Assembly: GCA_028822675.1 (NCBI GenBank)
Contig: JAPKDE010000008.1
Location: 1-32,231 of the forward strand
Source of the DNA: Dehalococcoidia bacterium
Lineage (GTDB): Bacteria; Chloroflexota; Dehalococcoidia; UBA3495
Direction of reading: 5' to 3'
DNA length: 32,231 nucleotides
Under the pieces are notes generated by a model. The model was given only the letters and a program-made list of their open reading frames with translations, did not search any database and was not told the origin of the DNA. Below, piece after piece: positions 7,709-15,144 of this stretch. Positions within the stretch are counted from its first letter, which is position 1. Each line of letters starts with the position of its first letter. The translations under genes were made by a program, and so were the position numbers.

Positions 7709-8607
7709 TGGCAACACTACTAGAAGCTAAATCCCTCACCAAACACTACGGTCAGACCATTGCGCTGATGTCTGTGGATTTCCAGGTACAAAATGGAATC
7801 ACCGGACTGCTTGGCCCCAACGGCGCCGGCAAGAGCACGGCCATCAAGCTGTTCTTGGGTTTGCTCAAACCCACATCAGGTTCAGCCGAAGTGCTGGGTG
7901 AAAAACCTTATGAATCGCTAGACGTGCGGTCTCGGTTGGGCTATATGCCGGAGCACGATTGCCTGCCCATTGCCATCACCGCGTCTGAGTTTTTAACCCA
8001 CATGGTCCAGGTGAGCGGCATTCCGCCATCGCAGGCCAGGACTAGGGCGGCAGACATCTTGCGGCACGTGGGCTTAGAAGAAGAACGCTATCGCCCCATT
8101 GGCCAATATTCAACGGGCATGAAACAGCGGGTCAAACTGGCGCAAGCCCTGGCCCACGACCCAGTGGTAGTTCTGCTGGACGAACCCACTGCCGGTCTGG
8201 ATCCCAGCGGACGCGAAGACATGCTGCGGCTAATCCGCCGTACCGGACACGAATTTGGCATCAGTATCATCCTGTCTTCCCACCTGATGGGTGATGTGGA
8301 AAGCACCTGTGACCGGATCATTGTCCTTGAAGGCGGTCATGTTACGGAGCAGGGAGAGGTGTCCCAATTCACCAGCGAAACCGAGACGGTGCTGATTGAC
8401 GTGGACGGCAACCGAGATGCACTGGTTGCAGCCCTGGCCCAAAAGGGAATCGCCGCTTTAATTGACGGTGTTTCCCTGGCGGTGGAACTGGTAAACGACG
8501 AACAATATGACGCCATTCGTGACGCTCTGGTTGAGACCGACTCTCGACTGCGCCGTATGGCACCGCAACGGCATCAATTGACTGACATATTCCGGAGTGC
8601 AGAGTAA
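7708..8607 (+). CDS. ABC transporter ATP-binding protein (pair 1)
   Basis: The nucleotide-binding subunit of an ABC-2-type transporter, 299 residues from the chosen GTG. Walker A GPNGAGKST is at about 36-44, the signature is YSTGMKQR, Walker B is VVVLLDEPTAGLDPSG, and the switch histidine is in LSSHLMGDV. A C-terminal region of about 80 residues resembles the DUF4162-like tail of CcmA/NosF/GldA-type ATPases. I prefer GTG 7708 to the upstream TTG at 7669: residues before MATLLEAKSLTK do not look like the family, and a perfect TATAAT lies inside that extension. No Shine-Dalgarno is seen, in keeping with a leaderless message. The stop overlaps the next start by one base (TAATG), showing translational coupling to the permease. 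Confidence 0.9.
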   Translation: MATLLEAKSLTKHYGQTIALMSVDFQVQNGITGLLGPNGAGKSTAIKLFLGLLKPTSGSAEVLGEKPYESLDVRSRLGYMPEHDCLPIAITASEFLTHMVQVSGIPPSQARTRAADILRHVGLEEERYRPIGQYSTGMKQRVKLAQALAHDPVVVLLDEPTAGLDPSGREDMLRLIRRTGHEFGISIILSSHLMGDVESTCDRIIVLEGGHVTEQGEVSQFTSETETVLIDVDGNRDALVAALAQKGIAALIDGVSLAVELVNDEQYDAIRDALVETDSRLRRMAPQRHQLTDIFRSAE

Positions 8608-9530
8608 TGGCCCAGCGTACTGGCGAACTCTTTGACCTGGGATACCAACACTATGACGGCCCAAGGGAGGGTCGCTCACGGGCCAGGAAGGCGGTGTTCT
8701 TCGACGGGTTCCGGACCACCCTGGGTCTGGGTCGCGGAGCAGGTGCCAAGGTTCTGCCGATGCTGCTTTTCGGCGCCGCGATGGCCCCGGCGGTGATACT
8801 AGCTCTGATTGCCTCGCTATCAGAAGGACAATTGGATCTGCCAGGCCACCCTGAGTACTACCAGATTGTGTCTATCATCCTGCTAATCTTCGCCGCCATC
8901 ATCGCTCCGGAACTACTGTGCCCGGATCGGCGAAACGGAGTCCTCAGCCTCTATTTGGTGCGTCCTTTGAGCATCACTGACTACGTGGCGGCCCGGTGGC
9001 TGGCTTTCTTTGCCATCACCCTGCTGTTGGTGTATTCAGGCCAGATAGTCTTGCTGGCCGGACTTATTCTATCGGCAGCAGACCCCCTGGAATACATCCA
9101 AGACAACTGGTTGGATATACCCCGAATCCTTGGGGCCGGACTGGTCCTGGCCGCGTTCATCACAACGCTGCCATTGGCCATTGCCGCCTTCACCGACCGG
9201 AGGGCAATCGCAGCGGCGTTTGTGATTGGGATATTCATCATCTCCACGGCCACCGCCGGGGCACTCACCGAGTGTCACGGGCCGGCAGTGGACGAAGACG
9301 GCTCCGCCTGTGAGCCGATAACGGGAGACACAGCCAAGTGGTTGGCCATGCTGGACATCAGCCGAGTGCCAACCAACGTCAACAATATGATATTTGATGC
9401 GGACAGCGGCGACTCACGCGACCAATTGATAAATGAACTGCCAAAGATCGTGCCTATTGGCTGGTACGTGATCTTAATCAGCGGACTTGGCGGAGCTCTT
9501 TGGCTCCGGTACCGGAGGCTGGGAGCATGA
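8607..9530 (+). CDS. ABC-2-type transporter permease (pair 1)
   Basis: A 307-residue polytopic membrane protein with about six hydrophobic segments, roughly at residues 45-66, 85-103, 130-156, 177-198, 203-222 and 284-302. The soluble loop between the last two contains two cysteines in ECHGPAVDEDGSACEP, which could pair if the loop faces outward. The N-terminal part (FDLGYQHYDGPREGR) resembles the cytoplasmic start of NosY/ABC-2 membrane subunits. It overlaps the upstream ATPase by one base and the downstream ATPase by four, so it lies inside a tightly coupled operon. The transported compound is unknown; lipid, polysaccharide, peptide or drug export are all possible. Confidence 0.85.
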   Translation: MAQRTGELFDLGYQHYDGPREGRSRARKAVFFDGFRTTLGLGRGAGAKVLPMLLFGAAMAPAVILALIASLSEGQLDLPGHPEYYQIVSIILLIFAAIIAPELLCPDRRNGVLSLYLVRPLSITDYVAARWLAFFAITLLLVYSGQIVLLAGLILSAADPLEYIQDNWLDIPRILGAGLVLAAFITTLPLAIAAFTDRRAIAAAFVIGIFIISTATAGALTECHGPAVDEDGSACEPITGDTAKWLAMLDISRVPTNVNNMIFDADSGDSRDQLINELPKIVPIGWYVILISGLGGALWLRYRRLGA

Positions 9531-10468
9531 GCGCGACTCAAAACACAGCCCAGAGCACGGTTATCAAGGTAAACGGCGTTTCCAAATGGTTTGGCAGTGT
9601 GGTGGCGGTGAACGACGTTAGCTTTCAGGTTCAGCCCGGCATCACCGGGTTGCTGGGGCCTAATGGCGCTGGAAAATCGACGATTCTCAACGTGATCACC
9701 GGCAAATCTTCAGCGTCAGAGGGCGAAGTGACGGTCCTGGGTCAAACGGCCAGGGACAACCCTGAGCTCTACAATAATTTGGGCGTCATGTCTGAGCATG
9801 AGGCCGTCTACGGATTCTTGTCTGGCCGTGAGTTCGTGGAATACGCGGCCGAATTGCATGGCCTGGATGCAATTACCGAGTCTGTGGACCGGGCCATTGC
9901 ATTGGTAGGCTTGGAAGATGCTCAATTGAGAAAGCTTGGCACTTACTCACGTGGTATGCGCCAAAGAATGCGGCTGGCAGCGGCCATGGTTCACGACCCA
10001 CAGGTGTTGATACTTGATGAACCGCTGAACGGCACCGACCCTCGCCAACGCCTGGATTTCCATGACACCATGTCCAGACTGGCAGCAGAAGGTAAGACCA
10101 TCTTGATCTCCTCTCACATTCTGGAGGAGGTAGAGACCCTGGCCTCCACCATCCTGCTGATGGTCAGCGGCAAACTGGCCGCTGCGGGCGACTTCAGGGC
10201 CATCAGAGAGAAACTGGACGAACAGGCCTACAAGGTCAGAGTAGTCACAGACTCGCCCCGTGACATGGCCGCCGCACTGGTGGGCCTGGATGACATAGAT
10301 TCGGTCAGCGTCGATGCCAACTGCGAACTGACCGTGCTCAGTAGAAACGTGTCGACACTGCAACGGTCGATTCCCAAACTCGCCCAAGAACGCAACATCC
10401 GCCTGATGCGGGTGGAACCTCTAGACGATTCTTTGGAGAGTATCTTCAGTTACGTGGTTGATCGCTAA
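9527..10468 (+). CDS. ABC transporter ATP-binding protein (pair 2)
   Basis: A second ATPase subunit, 313 residues. Walker A GPNGAGKST is at 44-52, the signature is YSRGMRQRMRLA, Walker B is VLILDEPLNGTDPRQR and the switch histidine is in ISSHILEEV. The D-loop reads NGTD rather than the more usual AGLD, and the signature lacks the classical LSGGQ, as is common in ABC-2 exporters. The ATG at 9527 overlaps the previous stop (ATGA) and has GGAGG about 10 bases upstream; an in-frame TTG at 9500 is a less likely start. It is paired with the permease that begins directly after its stop codon. The two ATPases may form a heterodimer or serve separate permeases. Confidence 0.9.
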   Translation: MSATQNTAQSTVIKVNGVSKWFGSVVAVNDVSFQVQPGITGLLGPNGAGKSTILNVITGKSSASEGEVTVLGQTARDNPELYNNLGVMSEHEAVYGFLSGREFVEYAAELHGLDAITESVDRAIALVGLEDAQLRKLGTYSRGMRQRMRLAAAMVHDPQVLILDEPLNGTDPRQRLDFHDTMSRLAAEGKTILISSHILEEVETLASTILLMVSGKLAAAGDFRAIREKLDEQAYKVRVVTDSPRDMAAALVGLDDIDSVSVDANCELTVLSRNVSTLQRSIPKLAQERNIRLMRVEPLDDSLESIFSYVVDR

Positions 10469-11194
10469 ATGGGAACGATATTTAAGCTATCCATACGTCA
10501 ATTAACGGGTCGTTGGAGGATGTTGCTGATTCTATTCCTGGCTGCGTTGCCAGTGGGATTGGCCATCATCGTCCACTTTACGACCAAGAACGACCCCACG
10601 TTCAACAGAGATTTCACCAACATACTGCTGGACGGCATGTTGGTCGCCGGAATACTGCCCATCGTGACCATGGCACTGGCAACCTCATCCTTTGGCAATG
10701 AACTTGAAGACAAAACCCTGGGCTTCCTGGTACTAATGCCGATTGCCCGGTGGCGCATAGTCATGCCCAAGGTTCTGGCCTCGTTGGTTATTTGCGGTCC
10801 ACTACTGGTAATCAGTGGAGTGATCGCCGCCTTGCTGGGGTTCGACGGCGAGGTCAAACCTGCTCTTGCGGTGGCCGTGGCTCTGGGAGCCGGGGTAATC
10901 ACTTACTCGGCGATATTTACCTGGGCGGGATTGATCACCACCAGAGCGTTGCCCTTCGCGTTGGTCTACGTTCTGCTCTGGGAGGGCGTTATCAGCTCTT
11001 TCATACGCGGTGTTGATTACCTGAGTGTGCGTGGTTACACTCTGGCAATCATGAGCGGACTGGACGAACCAAGCTTCCCCGCGTTGGAAGACCGGGTTAT
11101 AGAATTGCCCGCAGCCATTGGCGGCGCAGTGGTCGTAACCCTTCTGTTTTTGTTCTTGGGCGTGCGAAGACTGCGCCGAATGGACATCCCCTAA
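10469..11194 (+). CDS. ABC-2-type transporter permease (pair 2)
   Basis: A 241-residue membrane protein with about six hydrophobic segments (roughly 18-37, 52-72, 97-118, 130-152, 156-178, 213-232) and no catalytic motif, as expected for the membrane half of an ABC-2 transporter. Its ATG follows the ATPase stop codon with no intervening base, so translation is coupled. The charged stretch ELEDKTLGFLVLMPIARWR near residues 75-93 is where ABC-2 permeases contact the ATPase. The last four codons and stop (MDIP*) are copied again 41 bases later in a non-coding direct repeat, suggesting a small tandem duplication at the operon's 3' end. Confidence 0.85.
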   Translation: MGTIFKLSIRQLTGRWRMLLILFLAALPVGLAIIVHFTTKNDPTFNRDFTNILLDGMLVAGILPIVTMALATSSFGNELEDKTLGFLVLMPIARWRIVMPKVLASLVICGPLLVISGVIAALLGFDGEVKPALAVAVALGAGVITYSAIFTWAGLITTRALPFALVYVLLWEGVISSFIRGVDYLSVRGYTLAIMSGLDEPSFPALEDRVIELPAAIGGAVVVTLLFLFLGVRRLRRMDIP

Positions 11195-11258
11195 GCTCTT
11201 AGGAAACCACTAAATACGGGATGGACATCCCTTAATCCTCTAGGGAAACTACTGAATA
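11180..11258 (+). repeat. Imperfect tandem direct repeat at the 3' end of the ABC operon
   Basis: Two copies with a 41-base period, starting at 11180 and 11221, both beginning ATGGACATCCC and continuing through similar AGGAAACCACTAAATA / GGGAAACTACTGAATAA stretches. Copy 1 includes the end of the permease gene; copy 2 lies in the leader of the enolase-superfamily gene and ends at its start codon. Confidence 0.75.
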
Positions 11259-11259
11259 A

Positions 11260-12378
11260 ATGAAAATTACCGATATCACCAGCGAGATATTTGAGTGGGA
11301 GCGGCCCGGCATCTGGAACGGCGGCCACTTCTACGGACCAGGCCGACTCCACAAAGTAACGGTGCACACCGACGAAGGCATCACCGGCTACGGCTGGAAC
11401 GGCGGTACGGCAGCGGAACGTCCCCTGAACTTGTTCCCCGGTTACGTTGACTACTTCCGGCCTCTGCTTGTGGGCCGCGACCCCATGGAAACACGCTCTA
11501 TTGCCCACGATTTGGGCGAAAAACTGATCAAGATACTTGGAATCGGTGGCATTAACACCCAGGTGTTGGCGGCCATCAACATTGCCTGCTGGGACATCAA
11601 GGGCAAGGCCACCGGCCAGTCCATCCACCGAATGCTGGGCGGTGCACAAGAGCGCGTCCGCACCTACATCGCCGGCGGGTATTATGCGGAGGGCAAAGGA
11701 CTGGAAGAGCTGCAAGAAGAGGTGCGCTTCAACGTTGAAGAAATGCACGCCTCGGCCGTGAAGATTAAGATCGGCGATCCCAACATGGGCGTGGCCGGTG
11801 ACATGCGCCGAGTGGAAGCCGTTCGGACGGCCATTGGGGACAAGGCTACGCTACTCGTGGACGCTAACTGCGCACTGGACCTGGAAACATCGTTGGAGTT
11901 TGCCAGGCAACTGCCCCAATACGATGTCTACTGGTTCGAAGAGCCTCTTCCGATCCACGACTACGAAGGCCATCGCCAGCTTGCCGAAGCCTCCAGCGTC
12001 AAAATTGCCACCGGGGAGAACGGCTACCACTTGGCCCATTTTAAGGCGCTGCTCGACTATAAAGGCGCATCCATACTAAATGTGGATGTGGCAATTGTGC
12101 CCGGATACGACGTAGCGATGGATATTGCGGATCTGGCTGCGGAACGAGGCGTTTCAATCGCTCCCCATGGCTGCCAAGAACTCCAGTTGCCTTTGGTGGC
12201 CGCCATTCCCCACGGCGAATTCTTGGAGATTTATCCGGTGGCTGTTGATCCGCTTCGGGCGGAGATGTTCCAGCCGCTGCTGCAGCCGGACGCAGACGGG
12301 TATGTGACGGTTCCAGACAGCCCAGGACTTGGCTACGAATTAAACATGGACCTGCTCAATAGATATCGTGTGGGCTAG
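11260..12378 (+). CDS. Enolase-superfamily mandelate racemase/muconate lactonizing-type enzyme
   Basis: A 372-residue acid-sugar dehydratase or racemase-type enzyme. Proton abstraction from a carboxylate substrate would use K168/K170 (VKIKIG) and the Asp-His dyad D276/H303; their 27-residue separation equals that of mandelate racemase. The Mg2+ ligands are D201 (VDAN), E227 (WFEEP) and E253 (TGEN). These residues place it in the mandelate racemase subgroup, many members of which dehydrate sugar acids such as galactonate; the substrate cannot be fixed. The ATG is 65 bases after the ABC operon, and a GNAT acetyltransferase follows after 17 bases. Read-through from the ABC operon is possible because no terminator is seen between them. 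Confidence 0.92.
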   Translation: MKITDITSEIFEWERPGIWNGGHFYGPGRLHKVTVHTDEGITGYGWNGGTAAERPLNLFPGYVDYFRPLLVGRDPMETRSIAHDLGEKLIKILGIGGINTQVLAAINIACWDIKGKATGQSIHRMLGGAQERVRTYIAGGYYAEGKGLEELQEEVRFNVEEMHASAVKIKIGDPNMGVAGDMRRVEAVRTAIGDKATLLVDANCALDLETSLEFARQLPQYDVYWFEEPLPIHDYEGHRQLAEASSVKIATGENGYHLAHFKALLDYKGASILNVDVAIVPGYDVAMDIADLAAERGVSIAPHGCQELQLPLVAAIPHGEFLEIYPVAVDPLRAEMFQPLLQPDADGYVTVPDSPGLGYELNMDLLNRYRVG

Positions 12379-12395
12379 AGAGCTCTGGATAGAAG

Positions 12396-12905
12396 ATGAG
12401 TGACAAAAGCGTAATCAGTATCAGGCCGGCCACAAAAGATGACGTTGCCCTGGTTTTACAATTCATCAAGGGCCTGGCCGACTACGAAAGACTGGCCGAT
12501 CAAGTGGTGGCCACTGAAGCGAACTTGGCTGAGTCGCTGTTTGGCCCTAATGCCAACGCAGAGGCCTACTTTGCACATCTCTCAAGCCGTGACGGCGAGC
12601 CTGTATCGGTGGGATGTGCCATCTTCACCCAGCATTATTCCACGTACTCGGGGAATTCCAGCCTGTATCTGGAAGACGTTTTTGTGCTGCCGGAATGGCG
12701 TGGCCAAGGCATAGGACGAGAACTCTTGGCCTACGGAGCCGGCCTGGCCAAATCGCGTGGTTATCCCAGAATGGAATGGTCAGTGCTGGACTGGAACGAG
12801 CCCGCCATCGGGTTCTACGAGAAGCTTGGCGCGGAACGGGTAGAGGGATGGCTTACCTACCGGCTGTCCGGTGATGCCCTAGAACGCCTTAATCCGAGCA
12901 GCTAA
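12396..12905 (+). CDS. GNAT-family N-acetyltransferase (SSAT-like)
   Basis: A 169-residue acetyl-CoA-dependent N-acetyltransferase. The pyrophosphate-binding motif RGQGIG is at 102-107, after the beta-4 strand YLEDVFVLPEW, and a typical C-terminal WNEPAIGFYEKLGA is present. The N-terminal helix region LQFIKGLADYERLADQV resembles diamine acetyltransferases of the SSAT type, so polyamines or a related amine are plausible acceptors. The start lies 17 bases after the enolase gene, probably in one transcript. An AGAAG just before the ATG is only a weak ribosome binding site. It is the last gene of the plus-strand run that began with the ABC operon and is followed by a repeat-rich gap. Confidence 0.88.
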   Translation: MSDKSVISIRPATKDDVALVLQFIKGLADYERLADQVVATEANLAESLFGPNANAEAYFAHLSSRDGEPVSVGCAIFTQHYSTYSGNSSLYLEDVFVLPEWRGQGIGRELLAYGAGLAKSRGYPRMEWSVLDWNEPAIGFYEKLGAERVEGWLTYRLSGDALERLNPSS

Positions 12906-12984
12906 ACCATTTCCTAGATGCTGTTTCTGGGGGTAATTCGTTGCAACTAGTTCCCTCTGAACCATTCCTGCGCCAAGACCACGG

Positions 12985-13009
12985 TTCTTCGACGGGCTCA
13001 GGATGAGCG
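12985..13009 (+). repeat. Dispersed repeat type A
   Basis: One copy of the TTCGACGGGCTCAGGATGAG-type repeat, forward orientation, in the gap between convergent genes. Confidence 0.75.
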
Positions 13010-13105
13010 ACTGCAACCCCAGGTATTACGTCTACCGTAAGGGCCGGTTTATAACCCGCTACTTCTGTCGTTGAACAACGTTGCCTAGTCAGCCAAACTC
13101 AAATT

Positions 13106-13130
13106 CCGCTCATGGTGAGCCAGTCGAACC
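13106..13130 (-). repeat. Dispersed repeat type A (inverted, diverged)
   Basis: On the minus strand it reads GGTTCGACTGGCTCACCATG and onward AGCGG, a diverged copy of type A carrying CACCATGAGC in place of CAGGATGAGC. The copy at 18688-18713 has a similar variant. Confidence 0.65.
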
Positions 13131-13154
13131 ACCTATGCTTGGGGTTGACTACCC

Positions 13155-13181
13155 GTCCTTCGACAGGCTCAGGATGAGCGG
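13155..13181 (+). repeat. Dispersed repeat type A
   Basis: CCTTCGACAGGCTCAGGATG followed by AGCGG: the least diverged forward copy in this gap. Confidence 0.75.
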
Positions 13182-13216
13182 TATGGATGACGTTTGGCGT
13201 GGTAATCCGTCAACGC

Positions 13217-14071
13217 TTAGATTCCCTTGAACCATTGGCTGAATTGTGCCGCCAAATCGGCGTCGCCGTCGATTGCCAGATGACCGGCGGCCATGGCGTC
13301 AGCGGTTGCCATTCGTCCGTACATCAGCAGAGCAAATATGTGGGTGTGGCAACGGAATGTGACGTCCGCAGTGCCCTCCGCAGATTGTTCGTACCGGAAC
13401 TTGTCCCCTTCCACTATGATGTCCGCCGTGACTGGCACTGGAGTCTTCACTTCAAACCGGTAGCGGACGGGACGGTCTAGCGCGGGGCCAGCCCAAAAGG
13501 CCCAACGGAGCGAGCCCGATGCGAATGATTCATTGATCAGGATGATCATTGAGGCCAAACCCGAAGCCGACAGACCGGCTTTTTCCTCAATTGCAGATCG
13601 GATATCCCACTCGTGGAGAATCACCTCTTTGAAACGGAGGTCCACAAAGTTTCCCGCCGGGACGATGCTCCCAGGGTGATAACAGGGTTTGGCCTGGTCA
13701 TCGGAGCTAAGCCCGGTGAGCAAGTTGATCAGGTGATTGTCATTCTCCAAATAGGTCTCCAGTAGCTTGTCACCCAGCCGCTCTCGGGCGGCGATGGAAG
13801 ACTTAGCCAGGGACGCAGCGCTAATCGACGGATGACCGGTCCCAGCCTCTGGACGTCCCTCAGGCGGGGAGGATTCACCCTGGAGTCCACGGGCGACTGT
13901 CCCCGCATAAAACTCTGAATTGCCAACTAAATGGGCAACCACATCTGCCACCGTCCACTCATCGCAGGCGCTTTGCTTGCTCCATGCTTCAGGGGGAAGG
14001 TTTTTTAGATAATCCTGGAATCGTTCTGATTCAGATTTGTATAACTTGGCCCGTTCTTCAAATGAATCCAA
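13217..14071 (-). CDS. Maleylpyruvate isomerase-family (DinB-like) protein with SCP2-like C-terminus
   Basis: A 284-residue protein of the MDMPI/DinB four-helix metalloenzyme family. Candidate metal ligands are H47 (VADVVAHLV), E149 and H153 (FKEVILHEWDIR); the E-x3-H spacing and an upstream His match the zinc site of mycothiol-dependent maleylpyruvate isomerase. The C-terminal 70 residues (TADVTFRCHTHIFALLMYGR onward) resemble the SCP2-like domain that often follows. Many relatives are thiol-dependent transferases of unknown substrate. The start is TTG at 14069-14071, with GGGGG 5 bases upstream and a good promoter at 14104-14132. The true reaction is uncertain, but an isomerase role in aromatic breakdown would suit the neighbourhood. 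Confidence 0.8.
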   Translation of the reverse strand: MDSFEERAKLYKSESERFQDYLKNLPPEAWSKQSACDEWTVADVVAHLVGNSEFYAGTVARGLQGESSPPEGRPEAGTGHPSISAASLAKSSIAARERLGDKLLETYLENDNHLINLLTGLSSDDQAKPCYHPGSIVPAGNFVDLRFKEVILHEWDIRSAIEEKAGLSASGLASMIILINESFASGSLRWAFWAGPALDRPVRYRFEVKTPVPVTADIIVEGDKFRYEQSAEGTADVTFRCHTHIFALLMYGRMATADAMAAGHLAIDGDADLAAQFSQWFKGI

Positions 14072-14103
14072 TTTTACCCCCAGTAGAAAATAATGACGCT
14101 GGG

Positions 14104-14132
14104 AGTATAGATTTTCCCTATCGTGGATTCAA
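14104..14132 (-). promoter_or_regulatory. Promoter of the maleylpyruvate isomerase-like gene
   Basis: Minus-strand TTGAAT (14127-14132), 17 bp spacer, TATACT (14104-14109), each close to sigma70 consensus. The TTG start codon lies 32 bases beyond the -10 box. Confidence 0.6.
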
Positions 14133-14186
14133 CACTGGTGGCGCTTAGTATTAATCTCTCGAAGTAAAAAGTTTGGGGGATGGGTA

Positions 14187-14576
14187 ATGAAACTACTGAT
14201 AATTGGAATTGTTGGTCTTATTGCAGTAGCCATATCAGGCTGCGGAGGGTCTGGTGCAACTGAGGTCAAAGTAGGCCAACTAGTATCTGGAGAAATCACC
14301 GACTCAGATACCAACGACGGCGAATGGAAATCACTGGCCTACGTGATTGACGTTGTTGAAAACGTTCCGTATTCCTTTGAACTTACAAGCGTCGACGATG
14401 ACACGGTTGGTATCTGGAACGCCGAAGCCGCTGGTTATATCGTTGAAACCAACATAATCGTAGCCAACCGCTCGGAAACCTACATTTTTCCTGAGAGCGG
14501 TCCACAGAAACTATTTCTCCAAAGCCCAGAGTCCGATGTCCCTTCACCGTTTTTGTTCACGGTGTCGATTCGTTAA
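14187..14576 (+). CDS. Small secreted lipoprotein, PPC-like beta domain (paralogue 1)
   Basis: A 129-residue protein with a lipoprotein signal peptide: MKLLIIGIVGLIAVAISGC, lipobox AISGC, lipidated Cys19. The rest is a short beta-rich domain whose pattern (a GQLVSGEI strand, then Y-x-I-D-V, a VPYSFEL strand, then TVGIWN) resembles bacterial pre-peptidase C-terminal (PPC)-like domains, which usually accompany secreted enzymes. No catalytic residues were seen. GGGGGATGGG precedes the ATG. A second lipoprotein of the same design follows after 148 bases. Its role is unknown; binding or structural function at the cell surface is a guess. Confidence 0.8.
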   Translation: MKLLIIGIVGLIAVAISGCGGSGATEVKVGQLVSGEITDSDTNDGEWKSLAYVIDVVENVPYSFELTSVDDDTVGIWNAEAAGYIVETNIIVANRSETYIFPESGPQKLFLQSPESDVPSPFLFTVSIR

Positions 14577-14640
14577 ATCCTGACTAAAACCCTTCATAGG
14601 TCCGTCACAAGATTGATTCATTTATTTATCAAACTTACAA

Positions 14641-14669
14641 CTGACCTGAATCAGACCAGTGGCTATATT
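14641..14669 (+). promoter_or_regulatory. Promoter of the second small lipoprotein
   Basis: CTGACC (14641-14646), 17 bp, TATATT (14664-14669). Its position shows that the longer reading frame opening at 14659 cannot be the real gene start. Confidence 0.55.
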
Positions 14670-14724
14670 TAACTCTAGGTGTGTGGGTACAGTTAAAAGA
14701 CAGGATTACCCATTGGAGTATCTA

Positions 14725-15126
14725 ATGAAGTTTCTTTTATTCACCCTACTAGGTCTATTCGCGGTAGCCATGGTCGGCTGCAGTCTGTTGGAAGGCAAAG
14801 CCACCATCACCCAAGGCGAAGAGCTAACAGGCACAATAACCGAGGGCGACACCGATGTTGATGGCTGGAAGTCCAAGGCCTATCAAGTCGAAGTCCGTAA
14901 AGGCGTGGAATATTTCATCCGCCTAAACCACGAAGACAGCGATACGGTAAGTGTATGGAACCCGGACGCCGACGCTTTCCTGATTGAGGTCAACTCAGAA
15001 GTGGATGCCCACACTGCGGCTTACAAATTCTCTGCGACCGGCCCTCAAGAGTTATTTGTGCGCAGCCCCGACACCGATGTCCCAGCGGGTTACACGCTGA
15101 AGATGTGGTCGCCAGGCGGGACTTAG
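14725..15126 (+). CDS. Small secreted lipoprotein, PPC-like beta domain (paralogue 2)
   Basis: A 133-residue paralogue of the preceding gene with the lipobox cysteine at the same place (MKFLLFTLLGLFAVAMVGC, Cys19). Shared positions along the mature part include E-x-T-G-T/E-I-T, the WKS-x-AY motif, DTV-x-(I/V)WN, SGP/TGPQ-(K/E)LF and SP-(E/D)-(S/T)DVP. The in-frame start at 14659 is rejected in favour of the ATG at 14725: GGAG lies 7 bases before it, it begins a perfect signal peptide, and a promoter overlaps the longer frame. The function is unknown. The gene has its own promoter, so the two copies could be expressed separately. It converges on the epoxide hydrolase gene with an 18-base gap. 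Confidence 0.8.
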   Translation: MKFLLFTLLGLFAVAMVGCSLLEGKATITQGEELTGTITEGDTDVDGWKSKAYQVEVRKGVEYFIRLNHEDSDTVSVWNPDADAFLIEVNSEVDAHTAAYKFSATGPQELFVRSPDTDVPAGYTLKMWSPGGT

Positions 15127-15144
15127 CCATAACTTGAACCGAGC

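Larger units (their letters stand above)
12906..13216. other. Gene-free convergent gap carrying three type A repeats
   Basis: The 311 bases between the convergent GNAT and maleylpyruvate-isomerase-like genes contain no plausible ORF. They hold three copies of a short dispersed repeat (two forward, one inverted). No clear terminator with a T-run was found. Confidence 0.7.

Noticed and set aside
9500..9526. Upstream TTG start for the second ABC ATPase
   Set aside because: It overlaps the permease end by 31 bases, and the ATG at 9527 has a ribosome binding site and the common ATGA overlap.
14659..14724. A 22-residue N-terminal extension of the second lipoprotein
   Set aside because: It overlaps a good promoter and would bury the signal peptide; ATG 14725 has a ribosome binding site.
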